From positions 14,161,255 through 14,225,254 of the forward strand of contig NC_077232.1 in the NCBI RefSeq assembly GCF_027887165.1: 64,000 bases of DNA, read 5' to 3'. This DNA comes from Monodelphis domestica (taxonomy: Eukaryota > Chordata > Mammalia > Didelphimorphia > Didelphidae). Below, in pieces: positions 37,111 to 47,907 of this stretch (positions are counted from its first letter, which is position 1; each line of letters starts with the position of its first letter). Made by a program: the position numbers and the translations under genes. The notes beneath the pieces were generated by a model. That model worked only from the letters and a program-made list of their open reading frames with translations, made no database searches and was not told the origin of the DNA.

Positions 37111-37295
37111 AGTCAAAAGGATCTAATTTCAAATGCAGCCTCAGATAATTACTAGATGTGTGATCCTGAGCAAGTCACTTAACCCTTTTTACCATTGATT
37201 CCTTCTCTGCAAAATGATCTAGAGACGGAAATGACAAACCACTAAGAAAACCTTAAAAGCAATCATGAAGAATTGGACACAATTGAATGAATAAA
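37085..37295 (+). mobile_element. Mar1-like SINE, nearly complete
   Basis: Landmarks in order: 'ggcctggagtcaaaaggat', 'caaatgcagcctcaga.a.ttactagatgtgtgat', 'gagcaagtcacttaaccc', 'aaaatgatctagagacggaaatgacaaaccac', 'aagaaaacc', 'catgaagaattggacac.aattgaatga'. These match a full Mar1 marsupial SINE apart from the tRNA promoter boxes, which are eroded. Confidence 0.75.
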
Positions 37296-39139
37296 CATTC
37301 TAATGAAGTAATTAACAAACACACCTTTGGGTCCATATGTTACATAGAGAGATAGTAGATCATTTTTAGAAAGGAAGGCACTACCAGTTGGTAGATTGGA
37401 AAAGGTCTCCTGACGAACACAGACTTCCAAATGAGCCTTGAAGAGCCTTCTTCCTGAGATCATGTTCTATTTACTCTATATTTGTACATACATTTACATG
37501 GGTGTTTGCATGTTGTTCTCCCTTCCATTCAAATTTGAGCTATTGAAGGAAGAAATTAGGTTTTTGCTTTCCTTTGTACTCACCATATCTTGTCTAGTGC
37601 CTGGCATATTATTAAGGTTTCATAAAACATGGTTAACTGGCAAACTGATTAAAGGAAGCCCATGGAATTGTGAAACAGCAGAGATAAAGTGGAACATTTC
37701 AGACATGGACAGTGAGTAAGAAGAAAGACACTGAACAGGAAGCTGGGCTGTGATGTATGAATATCAGCAAGTATGTGTCAGTATAGTTGGATGTTTGGGG
37801 AGGGAAGAAAGGTATAAGAATGACAAGTAAAAAAGAGCCAAATTGGGAAGGGTTTTGTAGTCTCCAAGAGAAAGTCCCCTTTTTAAATTCTGCTGGTAAT
37901 AGGGAGCTTCTGCAATTCATAGAGTTGGATAATCTTGATAGATTTGTATTATAGATAATCACTTTGATGATTTTGACTAGGCAGAAACTAAAATAGGGGG
38001 AATATTTATCAGTTCCTTGCAATAGACGAGATGTTGGTGAAGAACTATTGTGCACTAGTAATGACATTATTAGTAGACAGAAGGTGATAGAAAGAAGAAA
38101 TCCCTGGAAAGCTGAATGATATTCACATGCCATTCTGAATAGGATACTAGACCAAGATGATCTTAGTCCAATCCTATGTCCACATCCTTGTAAATTTCAA
38201 GTGGCCTTATCTTGTGCCAGGACATCTTAAGTCTGATACTGCTATCTGGTGACAGCGATATCAAGATTCAGCAGGAAACCAATGCATTAACAAAAGCATT
38301 TCTTAAATAGAGTAAAGTCATTCACTAATGCAAAAAATTATAATATCCTAAATCCATTATGTTATTAATCTCCTAACCAATTTGTGAATTTGTTCTGCCC
38401 TTTGTATGCTTGTAAAATTGTATTGACTCCCAATTTGAGGTCTCTTGGTTACTTGAAGAACCAAGAGGTCTCCATTCTTGTTGAGTGGTGCCCTCTCTAG
38501 TAAAATGTGACTTTGGTCAGGGAATGAGTGAATGAACAAAAGATAAATAATTAAAGGAGTTTGAGTGTTGGGAAGCTTCCATATCCCATTTGCTCTTTGT
38601 GGATTGGGGGCATTTGGGCTATTCCCCAGCCAACTCTTTTTTCTCCCAACTGTGTTATGCCTTTAAAGTCAAATTGACTTTACTGATACATGTAATTGCC
38701 AGGGTCAGTGATGACAGCATATTGGTTGGTATTTAGTAACTGTTTAACAAGTATTTTTTGAATGTAAGTTTAACTTTAAAGGAACAGTATGGATGTGAGT
38801 GAAAGGAAGAGAGTGGGAAGAGAACATATAAGAGCCCTAATACATGACATACCTCCAGACACAAATTTCCCTATTTCTTTAGTTAGTTTTTCATTCACTC
38901 TTTCATTCACTAATTCATTCATACAGACATATATATGTCTAGATATACTGTATATATTCATACAGACATATATATATATATATGTTTAGTGAGAAAAGTA
39001 AGATTTCAGAGTATGAGGGTTCTCTGCCTATTACTACCCCCTTCTATGGACTGTCTGCCCATATCCCTACCTTTATTTCAGTTTTTAACCAAACAAAAGC
39101 TTCAGAATTCATCAGCCTTCAAGAAGTTTAATGTTGCAG
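37296..39139. other. Intergenic DNA, no gene
   Basis: No gene or clear mobile element. The antisense frame 38133-37699 (144 codons) lacks family resemblance. A repeated 'cattcac' tract (tcattcactctttcattcacta) and TA-rich tracts lie at 38890-38985. V2R exon 1 was looked for here, because 42720-43330 resembles V2R intron 1, but was not found. Confidence 0.4.
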
Positions 39140-39393
39140 ACTACCACTTAAGCGTGGCGGCAGTCTAGACATGGGAAGCTTCCTCTCCCCAGCACCCACA
39201 GGTATAGACTACCTTAAAAGAACAGAAAAACCGTTTTCAGCAGAATGGAGGAACTCTACAGTGGGGTGGAGCATTGAAAGATGAAAAGGTTAGTATGAAA
39301 GAGAGGGAAAAGGATAAATATATTTTTTATTTTATTCAAACTCTCTTCTTTAAGGGTTATGTAGTGGTAGTCTCTCAGTGACCAAGAATGATC

Positions 39394-39397
<4 letters not shown>

Positions 39398-39457
<60 letters not shown>
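39398..39457. repeat. (TA)n microsatellite
   Basis: Perfect alternation of T and A over 60 bases, inside the 5' UTR portion of L1 'E' exactly where ORF1 should begin. It may mark the deletion site. Confidence 0.95.
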
Positions 39458-39460
<3 letters not shown>

Positions 39461-39879
39461 AAAATGTTATTTGTAACTCTCAAAAATTGTATTCATTATT
39501 ATAGTAATTTGAAGAATCCATCATAGGAAATGATTGGGAGCATTAAGGGTTATAAGATGATATGCAAAAAAAAAGAAAAAGGGGTGGTTGGGGAATTAAG
39601 GATTGTACCAAGAGATACTTGAAGAAATAAAATAAATAGAATAATATTTGTCACACAAAGATACACATGTGAATGGGAGAGGAAGAATACTCTCATAAGA
39701 GGGAGAGGAAGAGGGTGCTACTAGGTAATACTTAAACCTTACTCTCAGTGGAATCAACACTGAGAGGGAAGAGCATCTAGATCCATTGGGATCTTGAAGT
39801 CTATCTTATCTTATAGGGCAAGGGAGAAGGGAAAACTAAAGGGGGAAGGGGAGAGGAAGTTCAAAAAAAGGGAGGGATA

Positions 39880-42300
39880 ATGCCATATCAGAAAAAGAAA
39901 TCAAACAGGCCATCAAAGATCTCCCTGGGAATAAAATCTCCAAGGCCTGATGGATTTAAAAGTGAATTCTATTAAACATTCAAACAACAGCTAATCCCAA
40001 AACTATACAACAAATTTGACATAATAAGCAAAGAGGGAGTTCTACCAAATTCCTTTTAGGACACAAATATGGTACTGATTCCAAAGCCAGGCAGGTAAAA
40101 AACGGAGAAAGAAAACTACAGACCAATATCCTGAATGAATATATATGCAAAAATCTTAAATAGGATTCTAGCAAAAAGAATCCAGCAAGTCATCACAAAG
40201 GTTATTCACTATGATCAGGTGGGAATTATATCAGGAAAGCAAGGTGGTTCAATATCAGGAAAACCATCCACAGAGTTGACCATATCAACAAGTAAACCAA
40301 GAAAAATCGCATGATTATCTCAATAGACACAGAAAAAGCCTTTGACAAAATACAACACTCATTCTCATTGAAAACACTAGAACATATAGCAATAGAAGGG
40401 CCTTTCCTAAAAACAATAAACACTATATATCTAAAATCATCAGCAAACATCATCTGCAATGGAGATAAACTAGATGCATTCCCAATAAGATCAGGAGTAA
40501 ATCAAGAATGGCCATTATCCCCTATATAATTTAATATTGTACCAGAAACACTAGCAGTGGCAGTTAGAGAAGAAAAAGAAATTGAAGATATTAAAATTGG
40601 CAATGAAGAGACCAAGCTATCACTCTTTGCAGATGATATGATGGTCTACTTAAAGTATCCTAGAGAATCACCTAAAACACAAGTGGAAATAATCAACAAC
40701 TTTAGCAAAGTTGCAGGATGTGGAAAAAATCCATATAAGTCATCAGTATTTCTATATATCTCAAACATATCTCAGCAGTAGGAATTAGAAAGAGAAATTC
40801 CAGTCAATATCACCCTAGACAATATAAAATATTTAGGACTCTATCTGCCGAGACAAATGCAGGAACTATATGAACACAACTACAAAACACTTTCCATACA
40901 ACTAAAACCAGATCTGAGCAATTGGAAAAACATTAACTGCTCATGCGTAGGATGAGCTAATGTAATAAAAATGACCATCCTACCCAATCTTATCTATCTA
41001 TTTAGTGCCATGCCCATCAAAATTCCAAAAAACTTTTAAAAACTGAATTAGAAAATAAACATAACAAAGTACCTTTGGAAGAACAAAAGACCAAGTATAT
41101 CCAGGGAAATAATGAAAAAAAAAATACAAAGAAAGGTGGTCTTGCAGTCCAAGATCTCAAACTATATCATAAAGCAATAGTCATCAAAACAATTTTGTAC
41201 TGGCTAAGAGACAGAAAGGGGGATCAGTGGAATAGACTTGGTGTAAGTGACCTCAGCAAGAGAGTCTATGACAAGCTCAAAGATTCCAGCTTTTGGGAGA
41301 AAAAATCCACTATTTTATAAAAACTGCTTGGAAAATTGGAAGACAGTGTGGGAGAGATTAAGTTTGGATCAACACCTCACATCCTACACTAAGATAAACT
41401 CACAATGGGTGAATGACTTGAACATAAAGAAGGAAACAATAAGTAAATAATGTGAACACAGAATACTATACATGTCAGACTATTGGGAAGGGAATGACTT
41501 TAAAACCTAGCAAGAAAGAGACATAGAATGTAAAATAAATAAATAATTTTGGCTACCTCAAATTAAATTAAATTTGTACAAACAAAACCAATATAATTAA
41601 AATCAGAAGGGAAATTACAAACTGGGAAACTATCTTCATAACAAAAACCTCTGACAAAGGTCTAATTTTTCAAATTTTCAAAGAGCTAAATCAATTGTAC
41701 AAAACATCAAGCCTTCCCCAATTGGTAAATGGGCAAGGGACAAGAATAGGAAATATTCAGTCAAAGAAGTCAAAACATTAATAAGCACATGAAAAAGTGT
41801 TTCAAATGTCTAATAATCAGAGAGATGCAAATCAAAAAATCTCTGAGGTACCAACTCACACCTAGGAGATTGGCTAACATGACAGCAATGGAAAGTAATG
41901 AATGCTAGGGGGGATGTTGCAATGTCAGGACATTAGTTCATTGCAGGTAGAGTTGTGAATTGATCCAACCATTCTGGATGGCAATTTGGAACTATGCCCA
42001 AAGGGTGATAAAAGACTGTCTGCCCTTTGACCCAGACAAAGCACTGCTGTGCTTTTACCCCAATGAGATAACAAGGAAAAATACATGTACAAGAATATTC
42101 ATAGCTGTACTCTTTGTGGTGGCAAAAAAAATTGGAAAATGAAGAGATGCCCTCCAATTGGGGAATGGCTGAACAAACTGTGGTACCTGTTGGTGATGGA
42201 ATACAATTGTGTTCAAAGGAATTATAAAGTAGAGGAAATACATGGGGACTTGTACAACCTCCAGGAAGTGATGCTGAGTGAGAGCAGCAGAACCAGATGA
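39880..42300 (+). pseudogene. L1 'E' ORF2, RT to C-terminus, broken
   Basis: RT pieces: 40311-40529 ([38 protein letters not shown]) and 40557-40781, whose palm reads [12 protein letters not shown], the canonical F-A-D-D. 41075-41320 carries KKGGLAVQDLKLYHKAIVIK and the C-terminal part lies at 41960-42300. Frames are interrupted by stops. The endonuclease is absent, so the copy cannot move by itself. Confidence 0.8.
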
Positions 42301-42719
42301 ACATTATACACGGAGACGGATACACTGTAGTACAATAGAATGTAATTGACTTCTTCATTGATGGCATTGTAGTGATCATGAAGAACCCGGAGGGATCTAC
42401 AAGAAAGAACACTATCCGTCTTCAGAGGAAAAACTGTGGGAGTAGAAACATGGAAGAAAAATAACTGCTTGATTGCATGGGTCGAGGGGGATACGATTGG
42501 GGATGTAGACTCTAAATGAACATCCTAGTGTAAATACCAACAACATGGAAATGGTTTCTGATGAAGGGCACATGTAATACCCAGTGAAATTGCACTTATG
42601 GAAGGGGTGGGGGGAGAGGAGGGAGTAATAGAAAATGATTTTTGTATCTAAGGAATGATGTTTGAAATTGACCAAATAAAAATTATTTTAAAATTAAAAA
42701 AAAAGAAATTTAAAGTTGG

Positions 42720-43330
42720 GAAAAGGATAACATGTTTATTTTTGCTTATCAGATTTAATATCTTTAGGACAACTTAGTCTAAATGGACTCATATTGGAGT
42801 GCCGGCTTTACAACTATAGCATCAAAGTATAAATAAAATGCAAACAATACAAAGGTTACAATGATAAAAATTGTAAGGTCTATTATATATTTTAAAAATT
42901 CATTAATTGTATTGAGTTTTCACCACTTCAATGCCTAGGAGTATCATAGAAATTCTAGGACAATTTCACTCAATTGAGTTGAACAGTCTGACCACTCTTT
43001 GATATTATGAACAAGGCATTAAAAATAAATAAACTCCCTGGCCTCAAAATTGTGTTATTTACTATTACAACAAAGTTACCTATACTGAGATTTTCATTTG
43101 TGCAAATAATTAATCTTCTGAACAATGACATTGCTCTTTTTGAACACTGAGATAAAGAGTTTAGAAGAAAAAGTAATGTCATTTCTTCTTAATAATGCTA
43201 TTTTTTTTTACTTTACTTCCTATCCTTTTGTTTCCTCTGCTTTCTCAAATCTTTTATGGCTTTGAAATTTTAGGTGGGATTAGCAATTGGACCAGATGTT
43301 GGAATTTTCCTCAATACATGCAGAAAAAGT
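42720..43330 (+). repeat. Segment resembling V2R intron 1 (48590-49160)
   Basis: Ordered matches to 48590-49160: 'ctttaggacaact', 'attgagttttcaccacttc' against 'attgaattttcactacttc', 'ttcactcaattgagttgaac' against 'ttccactccattgaactatc', 'ctggcctcaaaa' against 'cttgacctcaca', 'gaacaatgacattgctctttttg' against 'gagtaagattgctttttg', then similar T/C-rich ends. Because 48590 lies within V2R intron 1, this may be the relic of a duplicated V2R gene. An unrecognised interspersed repeat would also explain it. Confidence 0.5.
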
Positions 43331-43384
43331 CTTCAACTAAACACAACAACCATTTCTAATTTTTTTATTTGATTAGATTGTATT

Positions 43385-44145
43385 TTTATATTTTTAAACA
43401 TATTATCTTTATTTGATTCCAATAACACATTTACACATATGTTTTCCACAGTTACATGATTAATGTTGTCTCCTGCTCCCTCCCCTCCCCTATCCTGGTG
43501 TTGAGAAGCAATTCCATTGGTTTATACATGTATTTTCACTCAAAACAGATTTCCTTATAATTCATTTGTGTAAGAGAACAGTCTTGTAGAACCAAAACCC
43601 CAAATGATATACTCAAATGAACTGATAAATCATATGTTTTCATCTGCATTTCAACTCAAATAGTTATTTCTCTAGAGGTGGATGGTATTATTTTTCAAAT
43701 TTCCCTCAAAATAAACCTGGATCATTTTATTGCTGTTAGAAACAAAGTCTATCACATTTGACTGGCCCATAATATGTCAAATACTGGGTACAATGGTCTT
43801 CTGGTTCTGCTTATTTCATACTGCATCAGTTCAAGTAGATCTTTCCTGTTCTTTCTGAAATCATCCCTTTCATCATTTCTTATACTACAATAGTATTCCA
43901 TCACCATCATAAACACAATTTTTTCAGCCATTCCCCAACTGATGGACATCCCTTAAGTTACCAATTCTTTGCCACCAAAAGTGCAGCTATAAATATTTGC
44001 ATACAAACAGGTCCTTTCCCATTTGTAAAATTCTCTTTGGGATACAGACCTAATAATGGTTTTGCTGATCAAAAGATTTATATTCTTTTAAAGCTCTTTG
44101 TGCATAATTCCAAATTCCTTTCCAGAGCCCATTCCTATTAAAATC
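43385..44145 (-). mobile_element. Old L1 3' end
   Basis: Antisense L1 ORF2 C-terminus (43949-43752: VMEYYCSIRNDERDDFRKNR, LMQYEISRTRRPLY) followed by 3' UTR to about 43385. The 3' UTR is related to that at 55600-56200, not to L1 A-F. Much older than the neighbouring L1 'E'. Confidence 0.7.
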
Positions 44146-44701
44146 ATTAGTTATTCATCTAGCTAAATTTTGTTCTTAGGTTTTTTATAATTTCATTAAA
44201 TGATTTTTGTTAACCTAATTTTTTTTCCCCTCTAGTCATTTACTGTGGACCATACTGTATCATGTATAATTACTCACTGTAGCTCCATTGCATTTGAAAT
44301 GTTTCTTTCTTGGATGCTTGCAATATTTTATCCTTGGATTGGGGGCTCTTGAATTTAACAATTATATTCCTAGCATTTTAACAAATCCTGACATATTACT
44401 AAATACTTTTCATGACAATGTGGTACTTTTACCTACACCAGACAAAGTGAAAACTGAGAAGGAAAATTATAGGCCAATTTAATTAATTTACATAGATTCA
44501 ATTTTTTAAAATAAAATACAAGCAAGGAGATAATAACAATATATCACAAGAATCATTCTCTGTGAGCAGGTGGGGTTTATACCATAAAATTAGATCTGGT
44601 TTAATATTAGGGAAACTATCAGCATAATTGAGCACATCAATAACCAGACCACATTATTATCTCAAGAGATACAGGAAAAGCCCATGAAAACATGAAATAA
44701 A

Positions 44702-44916
44702 CATTCCTTTTTTTTTTAAAACCCTTACCTTCTGTCTTGGAGCCAATACTGTGTATTGGCTCCAAGGCAGAAGAGTGGTAAGGGCTAGGCAATGGGGGTC
44801 AAGTGACTTGCCCAGGGTCACACAGCTGGGAAGTGTCTGAGGCCAGATTTGAACCTAGGACCTCCCATCTCTAGGACTGGCTCTCAATCCACTGAACTAC
44901 CCAGCTGCCCCCAAAC
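44702..44916 (-). mobile_element. MON1/WALLSI-type marsupial SINE, full length
   Basis: Best-preserved SINE in the window. On the minus strand it runs from the tRNA-like head ('gggggcagctgggtagttcag') through 'cctggg.aagtcacttgacccc' and the CORE region to an A-rich tail (T run at 44708-44717 on +). It is flanked by 'aaacattcc' at 44699 and 'aaactttcc' after 44912, a short imperfect target duplication inside the old L1. Confidence 0.85.
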
Positions 44917-45129
44917 TTTCCTTTTAAAAATAGTAGAAAAAGGAGTAAATGGACCTGTCCTTTAAACAATAAGAGGTATCTCCCTAAAATTATCAACTTG
45001 GATGAGCTTTAAGGGGCATAAGTTAGGAGTCTACCCAATAAAATCAGGGATGAAACAACAATGCCCTTTATCACCACTATTATTTTATATTACACTAGTA
45101 ATAAGAGCTTTAACCTCTGGTAGAACACA

Positions 45130-45295
45130 TTATTTAGATATAATCCATCATTATATAATTTCTGCCACTTGCTAAATGTGTGACTTTGGTCATTTCAACC
45201 CTCAGAGTCTCAGTTTCCTTATTTATGGAATGGGTAATGGGATAAGAAAAGATATCTAAAGGTGACTTCCAACTTTACATTCCAAGATTTATTGT
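45130..45295 (+). mobile_element. MIR SINE fragment
   Basis: 'gccacttgctaaatgtgtgactttggtcatttcaaccctcagagtctcagtttccttatttatggaatggg' is a typical MIR CORE-SINE body in plus orientation. Confidence 0.7.
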
Positions 45296-45639
45296 CTAAT
45301 ATTGGTTATTAAACTTTTTGGATCCCTTTAGCAGCCTGGAGGGCCTTCTCTAGAGAATTTTAAATGAATAATTTAAAAGTAAAATACAATGATTATAAAG
45401 GAAAACAAATGATTGGTGAAAATGAAGTGATTTTTATCCATATTGAAAAAAAGTAGTAGCTTTAGTAATAAGGAAAGAAAATATAAATTTGTTTACTTTA
45501 AAGTAAGCAATGAGGAAATAAAACTATCTTTGTTTAGAGAAGATGTGATAGTATATTTAGAGAATTATATAGAATCAAGAGAATATAACTTGAAATATTT
45601 AATAATTTCATCAAAATTGCAAGATCCATAATATATCAA

Positions 45640-46115
45640 AATAGATCTTTAGTTCTTTTAATTTCACCTTTGATTTTTCATATTTATAATTGTATTCCTA
45701 AAATTATAATTTGTAATTTGTTCTTTGCTTTTTTTAGTTGCATAGCTAAATCAATGTGTTTTTTCTCCATTTTATTGATGTAGATCTTTAGAGATAAATG
45801 TTTTTCTCTAGGTACTGTGGCTGTATCTCATAAAATTTTGATGTGCCTCCACATTTTCTTTCTCCATAATGATATGATTTATTGTTTCTATAATTTGTTC
45901 TTTGACCCACCACATTTGTTTAGAATTACATTGTTTATTTTCCAAATGTAAAATGGAATTATTTATTCCTTTTTTTAATTTAATGGGGGACCTAGATGTC
46001 CATTAATCATAGAAATGTTTAGGGATTAACCTTCCCACAGTGACAGGAAGTAGAAACCAGAGAACCAGGAAAGGTTTGAGCTTTCTTTTCATCTACTCCA
46101 CCATCTTGGTCCACT
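45640..46115 (-). mobile_element. Internally deleted old L1
   Basis: Antisense ORF2 linker sequence (45640-45965) directly joined to a right end reading, on the minus strand, 'gagaagtggaccaagatggtgg'. This resembles the start of a mammalian L1 5' UTR with its YY1-like core. ORF1 and most of ORF2 are absent, the same 5' UTR-to-ORF2 layout as L1 'B', but in an older copy. Confidence 0.5.
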
Positions 46116-47662
46116 TCTCAGATTTAACTATTTACAAAAGAAAATGTTCTTTTATTTAAAATGGAAAAGAAAACAGCCCAAAATTCTCTAAAAATCTTGT
46201 GGAAGACCAAACTTTGTCCATATGTCCATATTTGAACTCAGATGCTTAAATATTGCCATACTCTACCACAGACTATGGTCAAGTCATTTTGGCCTCTTCC
46301 AATTTTGCTTTTGAGAGAAAGCAGTCAGCCAGCATTTATTTATCATTTATTACATGTAAAGCACTGTTATAGACATTGAGGATGAAATAAATGGCCATGT
46401 GCCAATGTATCTATACATTGTTCCTAAGTAGTTAATTCAGAAAGGGTCACAGCAATGAGCTGATAGAACATTACATAGAAAACACTAATTCTATAATGAA
46501 AAGAGTGAATTCCTTTTAAAAATGAATAATTTTGATAGGAGTTATCAAATTGGGGTTTGCTATTATAATGGGTACATGAAGGAAACTAGAGTAGAGATCA
46601 GTATTCGTTATATGCAAGTATAAAACATAAGTAGACTGGATCACATTTTAGGTGTAGCAATAAGAGATGAAGTGATAGTATGTTCTATGGTTACATTTGT
46701 CTTATACTGAGAAATCAGGGATACATGTAGGCTAGGTGTTGGTCCCACAATGGGAAATTGATGAGAAGACTGAGAAAAGGGTCTTCTACAATGAATAGTT
46801 ATATCTGGGTTGTGATCTCCATCTCTGGAAGAAAAACTTATGTTGAAGGCATTGACTTGAAATTCTTTTGATTATTATTATGTATATGTTGCTTTCAGTA
46901 ATGGTTAAGTGTATACAGCCACTGGCCAGAGCATTGTGGTTAATATTATCAAGGCTAGATTCAACACCTTCTCGGACTTGTCTGGCGTTGTCATGGAAAC
47001 CATCACTAACCCTTTCTGCCTTTTCATCTAAAACTGGAGTCTGACTGATGTAATATTTGGAAATAGAGAGTCATTGCAGAGAATTAGTTTGGTGAGAGTG
47101 GAAGTATCACTCCAGGAGTCCTTAAGCACTCAATTGAGACAGATGAGACAGCACTTTGGACATCTCAAACCCCAGGGAAGCTGCTAATACAGCAGGGATT
47201 GAAACAAGGAAGCAGGTGACCAAACTTATTTTGTCACTTGAGTTTTTAACTCATGAAGGAGGTTGCAGGTCAAGAGTTGTAGGGCAGGAAGGTCCCCAGA
47301 TGCTCTCACTTTCTGACTCTGGTTAACATATTTTTTTGACTAACACTCCAGAGGCATAAAGATGAGGCAATTTTCACTCTGTATCCATAGGGAACAAAGT
47401 GAATAATATCCAGAAGGCAAAAAAGCCCCATAAATGTACCCTTTACAGCTATCTTTTTCCTTTATTCTAAGCAGAGGTTTCTGTCATATCTCTTATTAGA
47501 TTTCCCAAATAATAGGGGCTGTTTAAAGTAGAACAGTTTAAAAATTATTAGAAAAGTAAAATCTTTAGAAACAGAGAATGTGTCTATAGGTTCATGCAAA
47601 ACATCCCCAATCCTTTTAGATTTCTTTATTCTTTACCACTTTATAGATTTTGGAATTTGGCC
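46116..47662. other. Upstream region of the second V2R gene
   Basis: No other gene. An L2/MIR-like 'cagcatttatttatcatttattacatgtaaagcactgttatagacattgaggatgaaat' lies at 46330-46390. The promoter of the receptor should be here. I see no clean TATA box; 'tttaaaaattattaga' at 47537 is only AT-rich. Confidence 0.4.
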
Positions 47663-47907
47663 ATGGATTTTGGGAAACTGGGGCTGTTTTTATTTAGATT
47701 ATTTGTGATCCTGATTTTTCAGTTTTCCTTTTTTGAATATCAGATGGGGGAGCAACCCTGTCACCTAAAAAGACTTTTCAACCCTAATTATAGAAAGGAA
47801 GGCCATATAGTTATAGGGGCCTTCCTTTCCCTGTTTCTGAAGGCACAACTTAATATTATGAAGAGAGATTTCAGATGTCCTCCAGCCTGGGCAACGGGAA
47901 ATCCAGA
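47663..47907 (+). CDS. Vomeronasal type-2 receptor, exon 1
   Basis: First coding exon of a V2R. The start chosen is ATG at 47663 in a good context (ggccatgg); it begins MDFGKLG followed by a hydrophobic run LFLFRLFVILIFQF, a signal peptide. An in-frame ATG at 47594 would add 23 residues before it. The mature start carries the conserved Cys (GEQPC), then FNPNYRKEGHIVIGAF, the V2R/CaSR-like opening of the Venus-flytrap domain. The residues after it (LSLF) replace the usual FPL. The donor aga|gtaagt at 47908 is nearly perfect. The exon ends in phase 2, fitting exon 2. No stop or frameshift. Confidence 0.85.

Larger units (their letters stand above)
39140..42700 (+). mobile_element. L1 'E', two internal deletions
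   Basis: 5' UTR of the same type as L1 'C' (shared 'gcttcctctccccagcaccca' and 'tcagcagaatggaggaactctaca'). A 60-bp (TA)n tract at 39398-39457 is followed by the inter-ORF spacer (39460-39865), with ORF1 missing. A jump at about 39870 then enters the reverse transcriptase ('ccatatcagaaaaagaaat'), so the endonuclease is missing. ORF2 and the 3' UTR run to an A-rich end near 42700. Confidence 0.85.
44365..45640 (+). mobile_element. Old L1 RT fragment, interrupted by SINE and MIR
   Basis: Reverse-transcriptase region of an old L1. Frame 44288-44482 ends VVLLPTPDKVKTEKENYRPI. After the SINE come 'aaaatcagggatgaaacaacaatgcccttta' (the RSGVKQ-CPLSP block) and, at 45500-45630, NEEIKLSLF followed by REDVIVYLE where the palm Asp pair should be. 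It is split by a MON1 SINE (44702-44916) and a MIR-like SINE (45130-45295). Confidence 0.65.

Noticed and set aside
37699-38133. 144-codon minus-strand frame as a gene
   Set aside because: No motif, no splice context, Ser/Leu-rich antisense of AT-rich DNA; nothing supports coding.
39398-39457. Regular repeat as a possible CRISPR-like array
   Set aside because: Simple (TA)n microsatellite without spacers, in a vertebrate genome.
47594-47662. Upstream ATG of V2R exon 1 as the start
   Set aside because: It would put 23 mixed residues before the signal peptide; the ATG at 47663 has a better context and places the hydrophobic run at the usual distance. Not fully excluded.
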